From positions 2,869,682 through 2,933,681 of the forward strand of contig NZ_JAHSTS010000001.1 in assembly GCF_019145435.1 (NCBI RefSeq): DNA of 64,000 bases, in the 5' to 3' direction. The notes under the pieces are model-generated. The model had not been told where the DNA came from. It made no database searches and worked only from the letters and a program-made list of their open reading frames with translations. This DNA comes from Pseudomonas ekonensis (lineage in GTDB: Bacteria; Pseudomonadota; Gammaproteobacteria; Pseudomonadales; Pseudomonadaceae). This document shows positions 28,835-37,885 of the stretch, one piece after another; the first letter of the stretch is position 1; every line of letters starts with the position of its first letter. A program made the position numbers and the translations under genes.

Positions 28835-28887
28835 TCAGAAGTCACCTTCAACAGATGCAGAGCCCGCTTCCTCGGTGGCCGGAGGGC

Positions 28888-29364
28888 TCAGTCCGGCATC
28901 GACCGGATGATGTCAGCCAAATCATCTTTGGTGATCTCATTGGCCTTGAGAGCAGCGGAGATATCTTTTTTAGAAAGCGGGAAGCGCTTGAAAATGTCTT
29001 TCAATGTGTCCGCATCGATATTCTGTAACCAAAGAGGGTCGATGAAAGAGCCACCATACTCAGGCTTCATGGGAACCTCTTCGTGAGCGATTGAACCTTT
29101 GTGATTCAGATAGACAACATAGCGATCATGCCCTTCAGGAAAACTCTTATCGTGATAGAGCGTAGTCCCCATGGGCAGGACATAGTAATTATCATCGCCA
29201 CCTTGCCCTTCGATCAGCAGAGGTTCTTTGGTTTTAACCCTCTCCAAATCACGTTCCTTCGAACTGTTCCCCACAATCAGAAACGCCAGAAAGATCGCAT
29301 TTACAAATAGAACGCCCAGCAACCAATAGCCAATTCGCCTATTTGCAAACATTCTTCTTGTCAT
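28888..29364 (-). CDS. Hypothetical single-pass membrane protein, low GC
   Basis: 158 residues from ATG 29364, which has GAGG six bases upstream. One membrane helix near the N-terminus (IGYWLLGVLFVNAIFLAFLIV), then a soluble domain with DDNYYVLPMGTTLYHD, YVVYLNHKG and a C-terminal helical part (LSKKDISAALKANEITKDDLADIIRSM). Not recognised. Its base composition is clearly more AT-rich than neighbouring genes, and it interrupts the catabolic block on the opposite strand, suggesting later acquisition. Longer upstream starts read through low-quality sequence. Confidence 0.7.
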   Translation of the reverse strand: MTRRMFANRRIGYWLLGVLFVNAIFLAFLIVGNSSKERDLERVKTKEPLLIEGQGGDDNYYVLPMGTTLYHDKSFPEGHDRYVVYLNHKGSIAHEEVPMKPEYGGSFIDPLWLQNIDADTLKDIFKRFPLSKKDISAALKANEITKDDLADIIRSMPD

Positions 29365-29516
29365 AGTGCGCCTCAATAATCCCTTCGAGCATGGCTTGTA
29401 AATCCGCAGGCAAGAAATCCCATGCTGAGCTCTGGATTGCGTACGCGCGGCCTGTCGTTCAATGAATGACAAGCCTCTCATTTCGCTGTATTTAGCGCGG
29501 CCTTGCAAGCAAGCGC

Positions 29517-29810
29517 TTACGGCGCCATCCCTTCCACAATAATGACTTCCGCCCTCGCCCACTCCTCCCGGTAGCTTTTCGCTTCCTGATACGCCGTCGA
29601 GCGGTAGCACGCCACCGCCTGTTCGTAACTGTCGAACTCAATCACCACGCTACGCTGGGGCGTCGCCCTGCCCTCCAGCGCTTCGCTGCGCCCGCCCCGG
29701 GCCAGGAAACGTCCGCCGTACTCGGCGAATGCCTTCGGCGCGCGTTGGGTGTATTGGCTGTAGCGGTCCGGGTCGGTGACGTCCACGTGAGCAATCCAGT
29801 AAGCCTTCAT
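29517..29810 (-). CDS. DUF1330 (ferredoxin-like/EthD-type) protein
   Basis: 97 residues of the DUF1330 family: KAYWIAHVDVTDPDRYSQYTQRAPKAFAEYGGRFLARGG, then RSVVIEFDSYEQAVACYRSTAYQEAKSYR. Small dimeric alpha-beta barrel; members occur in many catabolic clusters, with no agreed reaction. It is divergent from ribBX and the palindromic operator at 29833 lies between their starts, so both are probably under the same control. AGAGGT precedes ATG 29810. Confidence 0.88.
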   Translation of the reverse strand: MKAYWIAHVDVTDPDRYSQYTQRAPKAFAEYGGRFLARGGRSEALEGRATPQRSVVIEFDSYEQAVACYRSTAYQEAKSYREEWARAEVIIVEGMAP

Positions 29811-29832
29811 AGTGACCTCTTGGTTAAATTTG

Positions 29833-29848
29833 TATTATGGTATACCAC
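29833..29848. promoter_or_regulatory. Regulon operator 2 (TATTATGGTATACCAC), ribBX/DUF1330
   Basis: Same element as at 23450 with one change in the last base; core TGGTATACCA is palindromic. Lies between divergent DUF1330 and ribBX starts, 22 and 29 bases from them. Confidence 0.75.
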
Positions 29849-29877
29849 AAATATCCAACAAACACCGGGAGTCCAGC

Positions 29878-30987
29878 ATGGCCTTCAACAGCATCGAAGA
29901 AATCCTCGAAGATTACCGCCTCGGCAAAATGGTGCTGCTGGTCGATGACGAGGACCGGGAGAACGAAGGCGACCTGCTGCTGGCCGCCGACCGCTGCACA
30001 CCCGAGGCGATCAGCTTCATGGCCCGTGAGGCCCGCGGGCTGATCTGCCTGACCTTGACCGACGAACATTGCCAGCGGCTGGGCCTGGAGCAAATGGTGC
30101 CGAGCAACGGCAGCGTGTTCAGCACCGCGTTCACGGTTTCCATCGAAGCGGCGGTCGGCGTGACTACCGGTATTTCCGCCGCCGACCGCGCTTGTACGGT
30201 GGCGGCGGCAGTGGCGCCCGGTGCCTGCGCCGAGGATCTGGTGCAGCCCGGCCATATCTTCCCCCTGCGCGCCCGCGAAGGCGGCGTGCTGACCCGCGCC
30301 GGGCACACCGAGGCCGGTTGCGACCTGGCGCGCCTGGCCGGTTTCTCGCCCGCATCGGTGATCGTCGAAGTGATGAACGACGACGGCACCATGGCCCGCC
30401 GGCCGGATCTGGAAGCCTTCGCGCGCAAGCACGGGATCAAGATCGGCACCATCGCCGACCTGATCCACTACCGCCTGAGCACCGAGCACACCATCGAACG
30501 CATCGGCGAACGCGAACTGCCGACGGTGCACGGCACCTTTCGCCTGATCACCTTCGAGGACCGCATCGAGGGCGGCGTGCACATGGCCATGGTGATGGGC
30601 GAACTGCGCCGCGAGCAGCCGACGCTGGTGCGCGTGCATGTGATCGACCCGCTGCGCGACCTAGTCGGCGCCGAGTACAGCGGACCGCGCAACTGGACGC
30701 TGTGGGCGGCGCTGCAGCGGGTCGCGGCCGAGGGCCATGGCGTGGTCGTGGTGCTGGCCAACCATGAATCCTCCCAGGCGCTGCTGGAGCGGGTGCCGCA
30801 ACTGACCCAGCCGCCCCGCCAGTTCAGCCGCTCGCAGTCGCGGATCTATTCTGAAGTGGGCACCGGGGCGCAGATCCTGCAGAACCTGGGCGTCGGCAAG
30901 CTGCGCCACCTGGGCCCGCCGCTGAAATATGCCGGTTTGACCGGCTACGATCTGGAAGTGGTCGAGAGCATTCCCTTCACCGAATGA
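29878..30987 (+). CDS. ribB: RibB-RibX fusion: 3,4-dihydroxy-2-butanone-4-phosphate synthase with degenerate GTP cyclohydrolase II domain
   Basis: 369 residues. N-terminal RibB domain makes the four-carbon riboflavin precursor from ribulose 5-phosphate: [16 protein letters not shown] (residues 23-38), [12 protein letters not shown], and [13 protein letters not shown] are intact. The C-terminal RibA-like half (from about 205) keeps the fold but lacks the zinc-binding cysteine cluster of true GTP cyclohydrolase II: the expected site reads [20 protein letters not shown]. This is the RibBX form. It has no FMN riboswitch; instead a regulon operator lies 30 bases upstream, so the copy is tuned to the catabolic pathway, presumably to raise flavin supply. 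Confidence 0.9.
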   Translation: MAFNSIEEILEDYRLGKMVLLVDDEDRENEGDLLLAADRCTPEAISFMAREARGLICLTLTDEHCQRLGLEQMVPSNGSVFSTAFTVSIEAAVGVTTGISAADRACTVAAAVAPGACAEDLVQPGHIFPLRAREGGVLTRAGHTEAGCDLARLAGFSPASVIVEVMNDDGTMARRPDLEAFARKHGIKIGTIADLIHYRLSTEHTIERIGERELPTVHGTFRLITFEDRIEGGVHMAMVMGELRREQPTLVRVHVIDPLRDLVGAEYSGPRNWTLWAALQRVAAEGHGVVVVLANHESSQALLERVPQLTQPPRQFSRSQSRIYSEVGTGAQILQNLGVGKLRHLGPPLKYAGLTGYDLEVVESIPFTE

Positions 30988-31032
30988 CCCCGTTTGCCGG
31001 ATAACCGGTACGGCAAAATGCTTGCACAAAGT

Positions 31033-31060
31033 TTGGAATACCATAATATGATATTCCATA
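31033..31060. promoter_or_regulatory. Regulon operator 3, ABC importer (element reads on minus strand)
   Basis: TTGGAATACCATAATA (31033-31048) is the exact complement of the site at 52087 (TATTATGGTATTCCAA). A second, weaker copy overlaps it (ATGATATTCCAT, 31048-31059), giving GGAATA...TATTCC arms. Located about 95 bases before the binding-protein gene. Confidence 0.7.
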
Positions 31061-31154
31061 GACCGGACGAGCCGACCCAGCCGTCCCTCTACTGCTCCCG
31101 ACAGGCGGGCAACAACGCAAGCCCGCTGAAAAACACAACAATGAGGGCGTGAAA

Positions 31155-32180
31155 ATGGTGTTGAACAAAGCTGCAACCGCAATCCTTCTTGCGGGACTGC
31201 TGAGCGTGACCGGCCACGCTGCAATGGCCGCCGAAAGCGTGAACTTTGTCAGCTGGGGCGGCAGCACCCAGGATGCGCAGAAGCAGGCCTGGGCCGACCC
31301 GTTCAGCAAGGCCAGCGGCATCACCGTGGTGCAGGACGGCCCCACCGACTACGGCAAGCTCAAGGCCATGGTCGAAAGCGGCAACGTGCAGTGGGACGTG
31401 GTCGATGTCGAAGCCGACTTCGCCCTGCGCGCCGCCGCCGAAGGCCTGCTCGAACCCCTCGACTTCAAGCAGATCCAGCGCGACAAGATCGACCCGCGTT
31501 TCGTCAGAGACCACGGCGTCGGCTCGTTCTTCTTCTCCTTCGTGCTCGGCTACAACGAAGGCAAGGTCGGCGCCAACAAGCCCCAGGACTGGAGCGCCCT
31601 GTTCGACACCAAGACCTACCCCGGCAAACGCGCCCTGTACAAATGGCCAAGCCCCGGCGTGCTGGAGCTGGCCCTTTTGGCCGACGGCGTACCGGCGGAC
31701 AAGCTCTACCCGCTGGATCTGGACCGCGCCTTCAAGAAACTCGACACCATCAAGAAAGACATCGTCTGGTGGGGCGGCGGCGCGCAGTCGCAGCAATTGC
31801 TCGCCTCCGGCGAGGCCAGCCTGGGCCAGTTCTGGAACGGCCGCACCTACGCCCTGCAGCAGGACGGCGCGCCGGTGGGCGTGAGCTGGAAGCAGAACCT
31901 GGTGATGGCCGACATCCTGGTCGTACCGAAGGGCTCGAAAAACAAGGACGCGGCAATGAAGTTCCTGGCCAGCGCCAGCAGCGCCAAAGGCCAGGCCGAC
32001 TTCTCAAACCTGACCGCCTACGCCCCGGTCAACGTCGACAGCGTGGCGCGTCTGGACTCGACGCTGGCCCCCAACCTGCCGACTGCCTACGCTAAGGATC
32101 AGATCACCCTTGATTTCGCGTACTGGGCCAAGAACGGTCCGGCCATCGCGACACGGTGGAACGAATGGCTGGTCAAATGA
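31155..32180 (+). CDS. ABC transporter periplasmic binding protein, spermidine/putrescine type
   Basis: 341 residues. Signal peptide (MVLNKAATAILLAGLLSVTGHAAMAAES) followed by a PotD-like binding fold: VNFVSWGGSTQDAQKQAW, QWDVVDVEADFALRAA, LGYNEGKVGANKPQDWSALFD, WWGGGAQSQQLLASGEASLGQFWNGRTYAL. ATG 31155 is chosen because GAGGG lies seven bases upstream; the GTG at 31149 is too close. The first of four genes of an importer under operator 3; the ligand is presumably a cationic or N-containing substrate of the flavin-dependent pathway. Confidence 0.9.
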   Translation: MVLNKAATAILLAGLLSVTGHAAMAAESVNFVSWGGSTQDAQKQAWADPFSKASGITVVQDGPTDYGKLKAMVESGNVQWDVVDVEADFALRAAAEGLLEPLDFKQIQRDKIDPRFVRDHGVGSFFFSFVLGYNEGKVGANKPQDWSALFDTKTYPGKRALYKWPSPGVLELALLADGVPADKLYPLDLDRAFKKLDTIKKDIVWWGGGAQSQQLLASGEASLGQFWNGRTYALQQDGAPVGVSWKQNLVMADILVVPKGSKNKDAAMKFLASASSAKGQADFSNLTAYAPVNVDSVARLDSTLAPNLPTAYAKDQITLDFAYWAKNGPAIATRWNEWLVK

Positions 32181-33121
32181 AAATGGCGGCCACCGCGTCC
32201 CGTCCCTCAACTGCCGCCGGGAGCGCCGCCAGCGCTGCCGGCCCGGCCCCGGTCAAGGCGAGTGCCATGGCGCAAGCCCCGTCCCTCAAACAACGCTGGC
32301 GCGGCGCCGGCAACCTGGCCCCGGCGCTGCTGTTCCTCGGCCTGTTCTTTCTCGCGCCGCTGATCGGCCTGCTGCTGCGCGGCGTGCTCGAGCCTGAACC
32401 GGGCCTGGGCAACTACCAGCAGTTGTTCGCCAACTCGGCCTATGCGCGGGTGCTGCTCAACACCTTTTCGGTGGCCGGGCTGGTGACCCTGTTCAGCCTG
32501 CTGCTGGGCTTTCCGCTGGCCTGGGCGATCACTCTGGTGCCGCGCGGCTGGGGCCGCTGGATGCTCAACATCGTGCTGCTGTCGATGTGGACCAGCCTGC
32601 TTGCGCGCACCTACTCCTGGCTGGTGCTGCTGCAGGCCTCGGGCGTGATCAACAAGGCGTTGATGGCGCTGGGCATCATCGACCAGCCGCTGGAGATGGT
32701 GCACAACCTCACCGGCGTGGTGATCGGCATGAGCTACATCATGATCCCGTTCATCGTGCTGCCGCTGCAGGCGACCATGCAGGCCATCGACCCGATGATC
32801 CTGCAGGCCGGTTCGATCTGCGGCGCCAGCCCGTGGACCAACTTCTTCCGGGTGTTCCTGCCGCTGTGCCGGCCGGGGCTGGCGTCCGGCGGGCTGATGG
32901 TGTTCGTGATGTCGCTCGGTTACTACGTCACCCCGGCGCTGCTGGGCGGGGCGCAGAACATGATGCTGCCGGAGTTCATCATTCAGCAGGTGCAGTCGTT
33001 CCTCAACTGGGGCCTGGCCAGCGCCGGCGCCGCGTTGCTGATCGTCATCACCCTGGTGCTGTTCTACTTCTACCTGAAGCTTCAGCCGGAATCCCCGGTT
33101 GGCGCCAGCAACGCGAGGTAA
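32177..33121 (+). CDS. ABC transporter permease 1 (PotB-like)
   Basis: 314 residues; start overlaps the binding-protein stop (ATGA). Ala/Pro/Ser-rich N-terminal tail of about 45 residues is unusual, followed by six membrane helices and the EAA-type loop LQAGSICGASPWTNFFRVFLPLCRPG. Forms the membrane channel with permease 2. Confidence 0.9.
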   Translation: MKMAATASRPSTAAGSAASAAGPAPVKASAMAQAPSLKQRWRGAGNLAPALLFLGLFFLAPLIGLLLRGVLEPEPGLGNYQQLFANSAYARVLLNTFSVAGLVTLFSLLLGFPLAWAITLVPRGWGRWMLNIVLLSMWTSLLARTYSWLVLLQASGVINKALMALGIIDQPLEMVHNLTGVVIGMSYIMIPFIVLPLQATMQAIDPMILQAGSICGASPWTNFFRVFLPLCRPGLASGGLMVFVMSLGYYVTPALLGGAQNMMLPEFIIQQVQSFLNWGLASAGAALLIVITLVLFYFYLKLQPESPVGASNAR

Positions 33122-33127
33122 GCCGAC

Positions 33128-33937
33128 ATGCTCCTGACACCAAATGCCATGAGCCGCCGGATGCGCCTGGGCCTGTACGCGACGACCGGGCTGATCGGCC
33201 TGTTCCTGCTGCTGCCCATCGTGTTCATCGTGCTGCTGTCGTTCGGCTCGTCCCAGTGGCTGGTGTTCCCGCCGCCGGGCTGGACGCTGAAGTGGTACGT
33301 GCAGTTCTTCTCCAACGCCGACTGGATGAGCGCGGCCATGGCCAGCCTCAAGGTCGCAGTGCTGACCACCGTCTGCGCCGTGGCCTTGGGCCTGCCGACC
33401 GCCTTCGCCCTGGTGCGCGGGCGCTTTCCCGGCCGGGAAATGCTCTACGGCCTGTTCACCCTGCCGATGATCGTGCCGCTGGTGATCATCGCCGTGGCGG
33501 TGTACGCGCTGTTCCTCAAGCTCGGCTACACCGGGACGATGTTCGCCTTCGTCGTCAGCCATGTGATCGTCGCCCTGCCGTTCACCATCATCTCGATCAT
33601 CAACTCGCTGAAGCTGTTCGACCAGTCGATCGAGGACGCGGCGGTGATCTGCGGCGCCTCGCGCCTGCAAGCGGTGTTCAGGGTGACGTTCCCGGCGATC
33701 CGTCCGGGCATGGTCGCCGGCGCCCTCTTCGCCTTCCTCGTCTCGTGGGACGAAGTGGTGCTGAGCGTGATGATGGCCAGCCCGACCCTGCAGACCCTTC
33801 CCGTGAAAATGTGGACCACCCTGCGTCAGGACCTGACACCCGTGATCGCCGTCGCCTCGACGCTGCTGATCGGCCTGTCGGTGCTGGTCATGGTGATCGC
33901 CGCCGCCCTGCGCCGGCGCAATGAAATCCGCGCCTGA
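33128..33937 (+). CDS. ABC transporter permease 2 (PotC-like)
   Basis: 269 residues, six membrane helices, EAA loop EDAAVICGASRLQAVFRVTFPAIRPGMVAGA. Follows permease 1 after six bases, with GAGG upstream of its ATG. Confidence 0.9.
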   Translation: MLLTPNAMSRRMRLGLYATTGLIGLFLLLPIVFIVLLSFGSSQWLVFPPPGWTLKWYVQFFSNADWMSAAMASLKVAVLTTVCAVALGLPTAFALVRGRFPGREMLYGLFTLPMIVPLVIIAVAVYALFLKLGYTGTMFAFVVSHVIVALPFTIISIINSLKLFDQSIEDAAVICGASRLQAVFRVTFPAIRPGMVAGALFAFLVSWDEVVLSVMMASPTLQTLPVKMWTTLRQDLTPVIAVASTLLIGLSVLVMVIAAALRRRNEIRA

Positions 33938-33954
33938 GCGCCCAGGAGTACGAC

Positions 33955-35109
33955 ATGAGTGCCGTGATCAAAGACGCATCCCAGCAGAGCGACAAACCTC
34001 TGGTCAGCCTGCGCCACCTGAACAAGCACTACGGCGATTTCGCCGCCGTGGACAACATCTCGCTGGACATCAAGGACGGCGAATTCCTCACCTTCCTGGG
34101 CTCCAGCGGCTCGGGCAAAAGCACCACGCTGTCGATGCTCGCCGGTTTCGAGACGCCGAGCAGCGGCGAGATCCTGGTCAACGGCCAGTCGCTGGTGAAC
34201 GTGCCGCCGCACAAGCGCGACATCGGCATGGTGTTCCAGCGTTACTCGCTGTTCCCGCATCTTTCGGTGCGCGACAACATCGCCTTCCCGCTGATGATCC
34301 GCAAACTCTCCGCCGCCGAGCGGGACAAGCGCGTGGAGGCGATGCTCAAGCTGGTGCAGTTGGAGCCGTTCGCCCACCGTCGCCCTTCGCAGTTGTCCGG
34401 CGGCCAGCAGCAACGGGTCGCCATCGCCCGGGCGCTGGTCTACGAGCCGCGCATCCTGCTGATGGACGAACCTCTCGGGGCGCTGGACAAGAAGCTGCGT
34501 GAAGACCTGCAAGACGAACTGCGCCAGCTGCACCGGCGCCTGGGCATCACCATCGTCTACGTGACCCACGACCAGGAAGAAGCCATGCGCCTGTCCCAGC
34601 GCATCGCGATCTTCAGCCACGGCAAGATCGTCGGCCTGGGCAGCGGCTATGACCTGTACCAGAACCCGCCGAACGCCTTTGTGGCGTCGTTCCTCGGCAA
34701 CTCGAACTTCCTGCGGCTCAAGGCCCAGGGCAACGGGGCGGCGGATTTCGAAGGGCAAGCGCTGTCGATCCGCCTCACCGCCGGCCTGCACAGCGGACAG
34801 GACGTGCTGCTGATGGTGCGCCCGGAAAAGGCCCTGGCGCTGAGCGTGCAGCAAGCGGTGAACGAACCGCTGGCCGCCGGATGGAACGAGGTGTCGGCCA
34901 AGGTGGTGGAGGTGCTGTTCCTCGGCGAGAGCCAGACGTGCAGCGTGGTCACGCCGGGCGGCACCGCGATGACGGTCAAGGCCCTGTCCGCCGCCGGCAT
35001 GCCGCTCAAGGCCGGCGATCCGGTGCAGGTGCGCTGGGCCACGGCGGACGCCTGCGTGTACACCGAATGGGCGGAAAGCGACCTGAACAAGGCAGCCGGC
35101 GCCCACTGA
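33955..35109 (+). CDS. ABC transporter ATPase (PotA-like)
   Basis: 384 residues. Walker A GSSGSGKST at 49-57, signature LSGGQQQRVAIARAL, Walker B ILLMDEPLGALD, switch His in YVTHDQEEA; C-terminal TOBE domain from about residue 285 (VLLMVRPEKALAL, VVEVLFLGESQTCSVVTPGG). AGGAG precedes the ATG. Last gene of the importer operon, closed by a strong terminator at 35228. Confidence 0.93.
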   Translation: MSAVIKDASQQSDKPLVSLRHLNKHYGDFAAVDNISLDIKDGEFLTFLGSSGSGKSTTLSMLAGFETPSSGEILVNGQSLVNVPPHKRDIGMVFQRYSLFPHLSVRDNIAFPLMIRKLSAAERDKRVEAMLKLVQLEPFAHRRPSQLSGGQQQRVAIARALVYEPRILLMDEPLGALDKKLREDLQDELRQLHRRLGITIVYVTHDQEEAMRLSQRIAIFSHGKIVGLGSGYDLYQNPPNAFVASFLGNSNFLRLKAQGNGAADFEGQALSIRLTAGLHSGQDVLLMVRPEKALALSVQQAVNEPLAAGWNEVSAKVVEVLFLGESQTCSVVTPGGTAMTVKALSAAGMPLKAGDPVQVRWATADACVYTEWAESDLNKAAGAH

Positions 35110-35123
35110 GTCCGGCATCGGCA

Positions 35124-35190
35124 CAGCTCCCACAGGTACCCCGATTCATGCACACCGCAAAACCTGTGGGAGCTGGCTTGCCAGCGATGA
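35124..35190. repeat. Degenerate REPIN
   Basis: A partial REP (CAGCTCCCACAGG, 35123-35136) followed by a full REP (CCTGTGGGAGCTGGCTTGCCAGCGATG, from 35163). Confidence 0.6.
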
Positions 35191-35227
35191 GGCCGGCACA
35201 GTCAACTCTCTTTGAAATGTCACCTTC

Positions 35228-35264
35228 GGGCCGGCAACGCGTCGGGCGGTGCCGGCCCTTTTTT
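35228..35264 (+). terminator. Rho-independent terminator of the ABC operon
   Basis: GGGCCGGCA ... TGCCGGCCC stem followed by TTTTTT. It touches the stop codon of the convergent map gene. Confidence 0.9.
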
Positions 35265-36060
35265 ACGACCGAAGGATCGGCGCAAACCCCGCGATCTCGT
35301 CCGGCCACGCCGTCAGCACTTCGAAGCCGTCCTCGGTCACCGCCACCATGTGTTCCCACTGCGCCGAGAGCGACTGGTCCTTGGTCACCACGGTCCAGCC
35401 GTCGGCCAGGCTCTTCACATGGCGCTTGCCGGCGTTGAGCATCGGCTCGACGGTGAAGATCATCCCCGCCTTCAGCTTCAGGCCCTGGTTCGGATGCCCG
35501 TAGTGCAGCACCTGCGGCTCGTCGTGATAGACCTTGCCGATGCCGTGTCCGCAGTACTCGCGCACCACGCTGAAGCCTTCCCGCTCCGCCAGGCTCTGGA
35601 TCGCGAAGCCGATGTCGCCCAGGGTCGCACCCGGCCGCACGGCGCGGATGCCGGCGCACATGGCGTCATAGGTGGTCTTGATCAGGTGCCGGGCCTCGGG
35701 CGTCGGCTCGCCGACCACGTACATGCGGCTGGTGTCGCCGAACCAGCCGTCCTTGATCACCGCGATGTCGAGGTTGACGATGTCGCCGTCCTTCAGTTTG
35801 CGGCCCGACGGAATGCCGTGGCACACGACCTCGTTGACCGACGCGCACACCGTCTTCGGAAAGCCGTGATAGCCGACGTTGGCCGGAATCGCCTTCTGCA
35901 CGTTGACGATGTAGTCGTTGCACAGACGGTCGAGGTCGTCGGTGGAGACCCCGGCCTTGACGTGGGGCACCAGCATGGCCAGCACTTCGGCGGCCAACCG
36001 GCCCGCCTCCCGCGATTGGGCGATGTCGGCGGCGGAGTTGATCTTGATCGGGTTTCTCAT
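35263..36060 (-). CDS. map: Type I methionine aminopeptidase
   Basis: 265 residues. Removes the N-terminal methionine from nascent proteins. Ligand motifs present: GYHGFPKTVCASVNEVVCHGIP, NLDIAVIKDGWFGDTSRMY (two Asp), CGHGIG (His), TVEPML (Glu) and AQWEHMVAVTEDG (Glu). It is coupled by ATGA overlap to an upstream ParD-like gene, which is not the setting of the housekeeping map gene (normally beside rpsB-tsf), so this is probably a second copy. Start MRNPIKIN at 36060; the longer frame overlaps the ParD-like gene. Confidence 0.92.
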   Translation of the reverse strand: MRNPIKINSAADIAQSREAGRLAAEVLAMLVPHVKAGVSTDDLDRLCNDYIVNVQKAIPANVGYHGFPKTVCASVNEVVCHGIPSGRKLKDGDIVNLDIAVIKDGWFGDTSRMYVVGEPTPEARHLIKTTYDAMCAGIRAVRPGATLGDIGFAIQSLAEREGFSVVREYCGHGIGKVYHDEPQVLHYGHPNQGLKLKAGMIFTVEPMLNAGKRHVKSLADGWTVVTKDQSLSAQWEHMVAVTEDGFEVLTAWPDEIAGFAPILRS

Positions 36061-36305
36061 GCTTCGGCCCCCAGTGCAGACGACGCATCCGCCAACGCAC
36101 ACAGACTCTGCAGATCGAGACCGCCCGCCTGCTCGGCGCGGATCAGCAAGCGGCAGATGGCGCTGTGATCCAGGTTGGGGTGCAGCTCGGCAAGCATGCC
36201 GATGCGCATCCAGTGCTCAGCCTGTGCGTTGATCGAACGGCTGAGCGCGCTGCTGGAGATGCGCAGGTTCTCGTGCATGTCCTCGGAGATTTTTACGATG
36301 CCCAC
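36057..36305 (-). CDS. ParD-like antitoxin-family protein
   Basis: 82 residues from GTG at 36305 (AGGT ten bases upstream; opening VGIVKISEDMHENLRISSSALSRS). The family (ParD-like, DUF3423) resembles the ribbon-helix-helix region of ParD antitoxins. Conserved INAQAEHWMRIGMLAELHPNLDHSAI is seen. Its stop overlaps the map start, so the pair has antitoxin-toxin style gene order with Map in the toxin position. Confidence 0.83.
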   Translation of the reverse strand: MGIVKISEDMHENLRISSSALSRSINAQAEHWMRIGMLAELHPNLDHSAICRLLIRAEQAGGLDLQSLCALADASSALGAEA

Positions 36306-36508
36306 GGCAATACCTGATATGAAATGCATATGGAACGTATATTAGCGGCGATCGAACGAAAACCGCAATCGAGGCTTGCCGCACCCACGCCCCAAATCAT
36401 TGCCCCGGCCATCGAAAGGTTGCGGCGCAGACCATCCGGGCCTATGTTGCATGCGAGCTTGTTCCCCGCGAATGGATCGCGATCAATCACCACAAACGAG
36501 GTGAAGAG

Positions 36509-37885
36509 ATGTCAAAGGATTCACGCCCTGCAGTGCTTGGGCTGATAGGCAACACACCGCTGGTTCGCGTCACCCGCTTCGACACCGGGCCGTGCACACT
36601 GTTTCTCAAACTCGAATCGCAGAACCCCGGTGGCTCGATCAAGGACCGCATCGGTCTGGCCATGATCGACGCCGCCGAACGCGACGGCCGCCTCCAGCCC
36701 GGCGGCACCATCGTTGAGGCCACCGCCGGCAACACCGGCCTGGGCCTGGCCCTGGTCGGCCGCGCCAAAGGCTACCGGGTGGTGCTGGTGGTGCCGGACA
36801 AGATGTCCACCGAGAAAGTCCTGCACCTCAAGGCCATGGGCGCCGAAGTGCACATCACCCGCTCCGACGTCGGCAAGGGTCACCCCGAGTACTACCAGGA
36901 CGTCGCCGCACGCCTGGCCAAGGACATTCCCGGCGCCTTCTTCGCCGACCAGTTCAACAACCCCGCCAACCCGCTGGCCCACGAATGCAGCACCGCCCCG
37001 GAAATCTGGGCGCAGACCGAACATGACCTGGACGCCATCGTCGTCGGCGTCGGCTCCGCCGGCACGCTCACCGGCCTGACCCGGTTCTTCCAGCGCGTGC
37101 AGCCGAACCTGGAAATGGTGCTGGCCGACCCGGTGGGTTCGGTGATGGCCGAATACAGCCGCAGCGGCCACCTCGGCACCGCCGGCTCCTGGGCGGTGGA
37201 AGGCATCGGCGAGGACTTCATTCCGTCGATCTCCGACCTCTCCAGCGTGCGCCACGCCTATTCCATCAGCGACGAAGAAAGCTTCGACCACGCCCGCCAA
37301 CTGCTGCGGGTCGAAGGCATTCTCGGCGGTTCCTCCACCGGCACCCTGTTCGCCGCCGCGCTGCGCTACTGCCGCGAGCAGACCGAACCGAAACGGGTGG
37401 TCAGCTTCGTCTGCGACACCGGCACCCGCTACCTGTCCAAGGTCTACAACGATCAGTGGATGAACGACCAGGGCCTGTTGGCGCGCAAGCGTTACGGCGA
37501 TCTGCGCGACCTGGTGGCCCGGCGCTTCGAGGACGGTCGCGTGATCAGCGTCGGCCCGGAAGACACCCTGCTCACGGCCTTCCAGCGCATGCGCCTGGCC
37601 GATGTGTCGCAACTGCCCGTCCTGGTCGAAGGCCGGCAACTGGTCGGGGTGATCGACGAGTCCGACATCCTGCTCGGCGTCCATGAAGACGCTGCGCATT
37701 TTCGCAAGACCGTCGCCAGCGCGATGACCGACAAGCTGCAGACCCTGGCGCCGAACGCCGACCTGGCCGAGCTGGAGAAGGTCCTCAACCGCGGGCTGGT
37801 GGCGATCATCGCCGACGCTTCGGGCTTCCACGGCCTGATCACCCGCGTCGACATGCTCAACCAACTACGGAGATCCCTGGCATGA
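36509..37885 (+). CDS. Cystathionine beta-synthase with C-terminal CBS domain pair
   Basis: 458 residues. PLP-dependent condensation of serine and homocysteine to cystathionine. PLP lysine Lys45 in GGSIKDRIG; phosphate loop in GSSTG near residue 275 (LGGSSTGTLFAAAL); EATAGNTGLGLALVG. Residues 340-458 form two CBS modules (ISVGPEDTLLTAFQRM and MTDKLQTLAPNADLAEL) that may sense adenosyl compounds. Overlaps the cystathionine gamma-lyase gene by four bases. Confidence 0.93.
   Translation: MSKDSRPAVLGLIGNTPLVRVTRFDTGPCTLFLKLESQNPGGSIKDRIGLAMIDAAERDGRLQPGGTIVEATAGNTGLGLALVGRAKGYRVVLVVPDKMSTEKVLHLKAMGAEVHITRSDVGKGHPEYYQDVAARLAKDIPGAFFADQFNNPANPLAHECSTAPEIWAQTEHDLDAIVVGVGSAGTLTGLTRFFQRVQPNLEMVLADPVGSVMAEYSRSGHLGTAGSWAVEGIGEDFIPSISDLSSVRHAYSISDEESFDHARQLLRVEGILGGSSTGTLFAAALRYCREQTEPKRVVSFVCDTGTRYLSKVYNDQWMNDQGLLARKRYGDLRDLVARRFEDGRVISVGPEDTLLTAFQRMRLADVSQLPVLVEGRQLVGVIDESDILLGVHEDAAHFRKTVASAMTDKLQTLAPNADLAELEKVLNRGLVAIIADASGFHGLITRVDMLNQLRRSLA

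Noticed and set aside
29811..29877. An FMN riboswitch upstream of ribBX
   Set aside because: Only 67 bases separate the divergent gene starts and they hold the palindromic operator; no RFN-element motifs are present.
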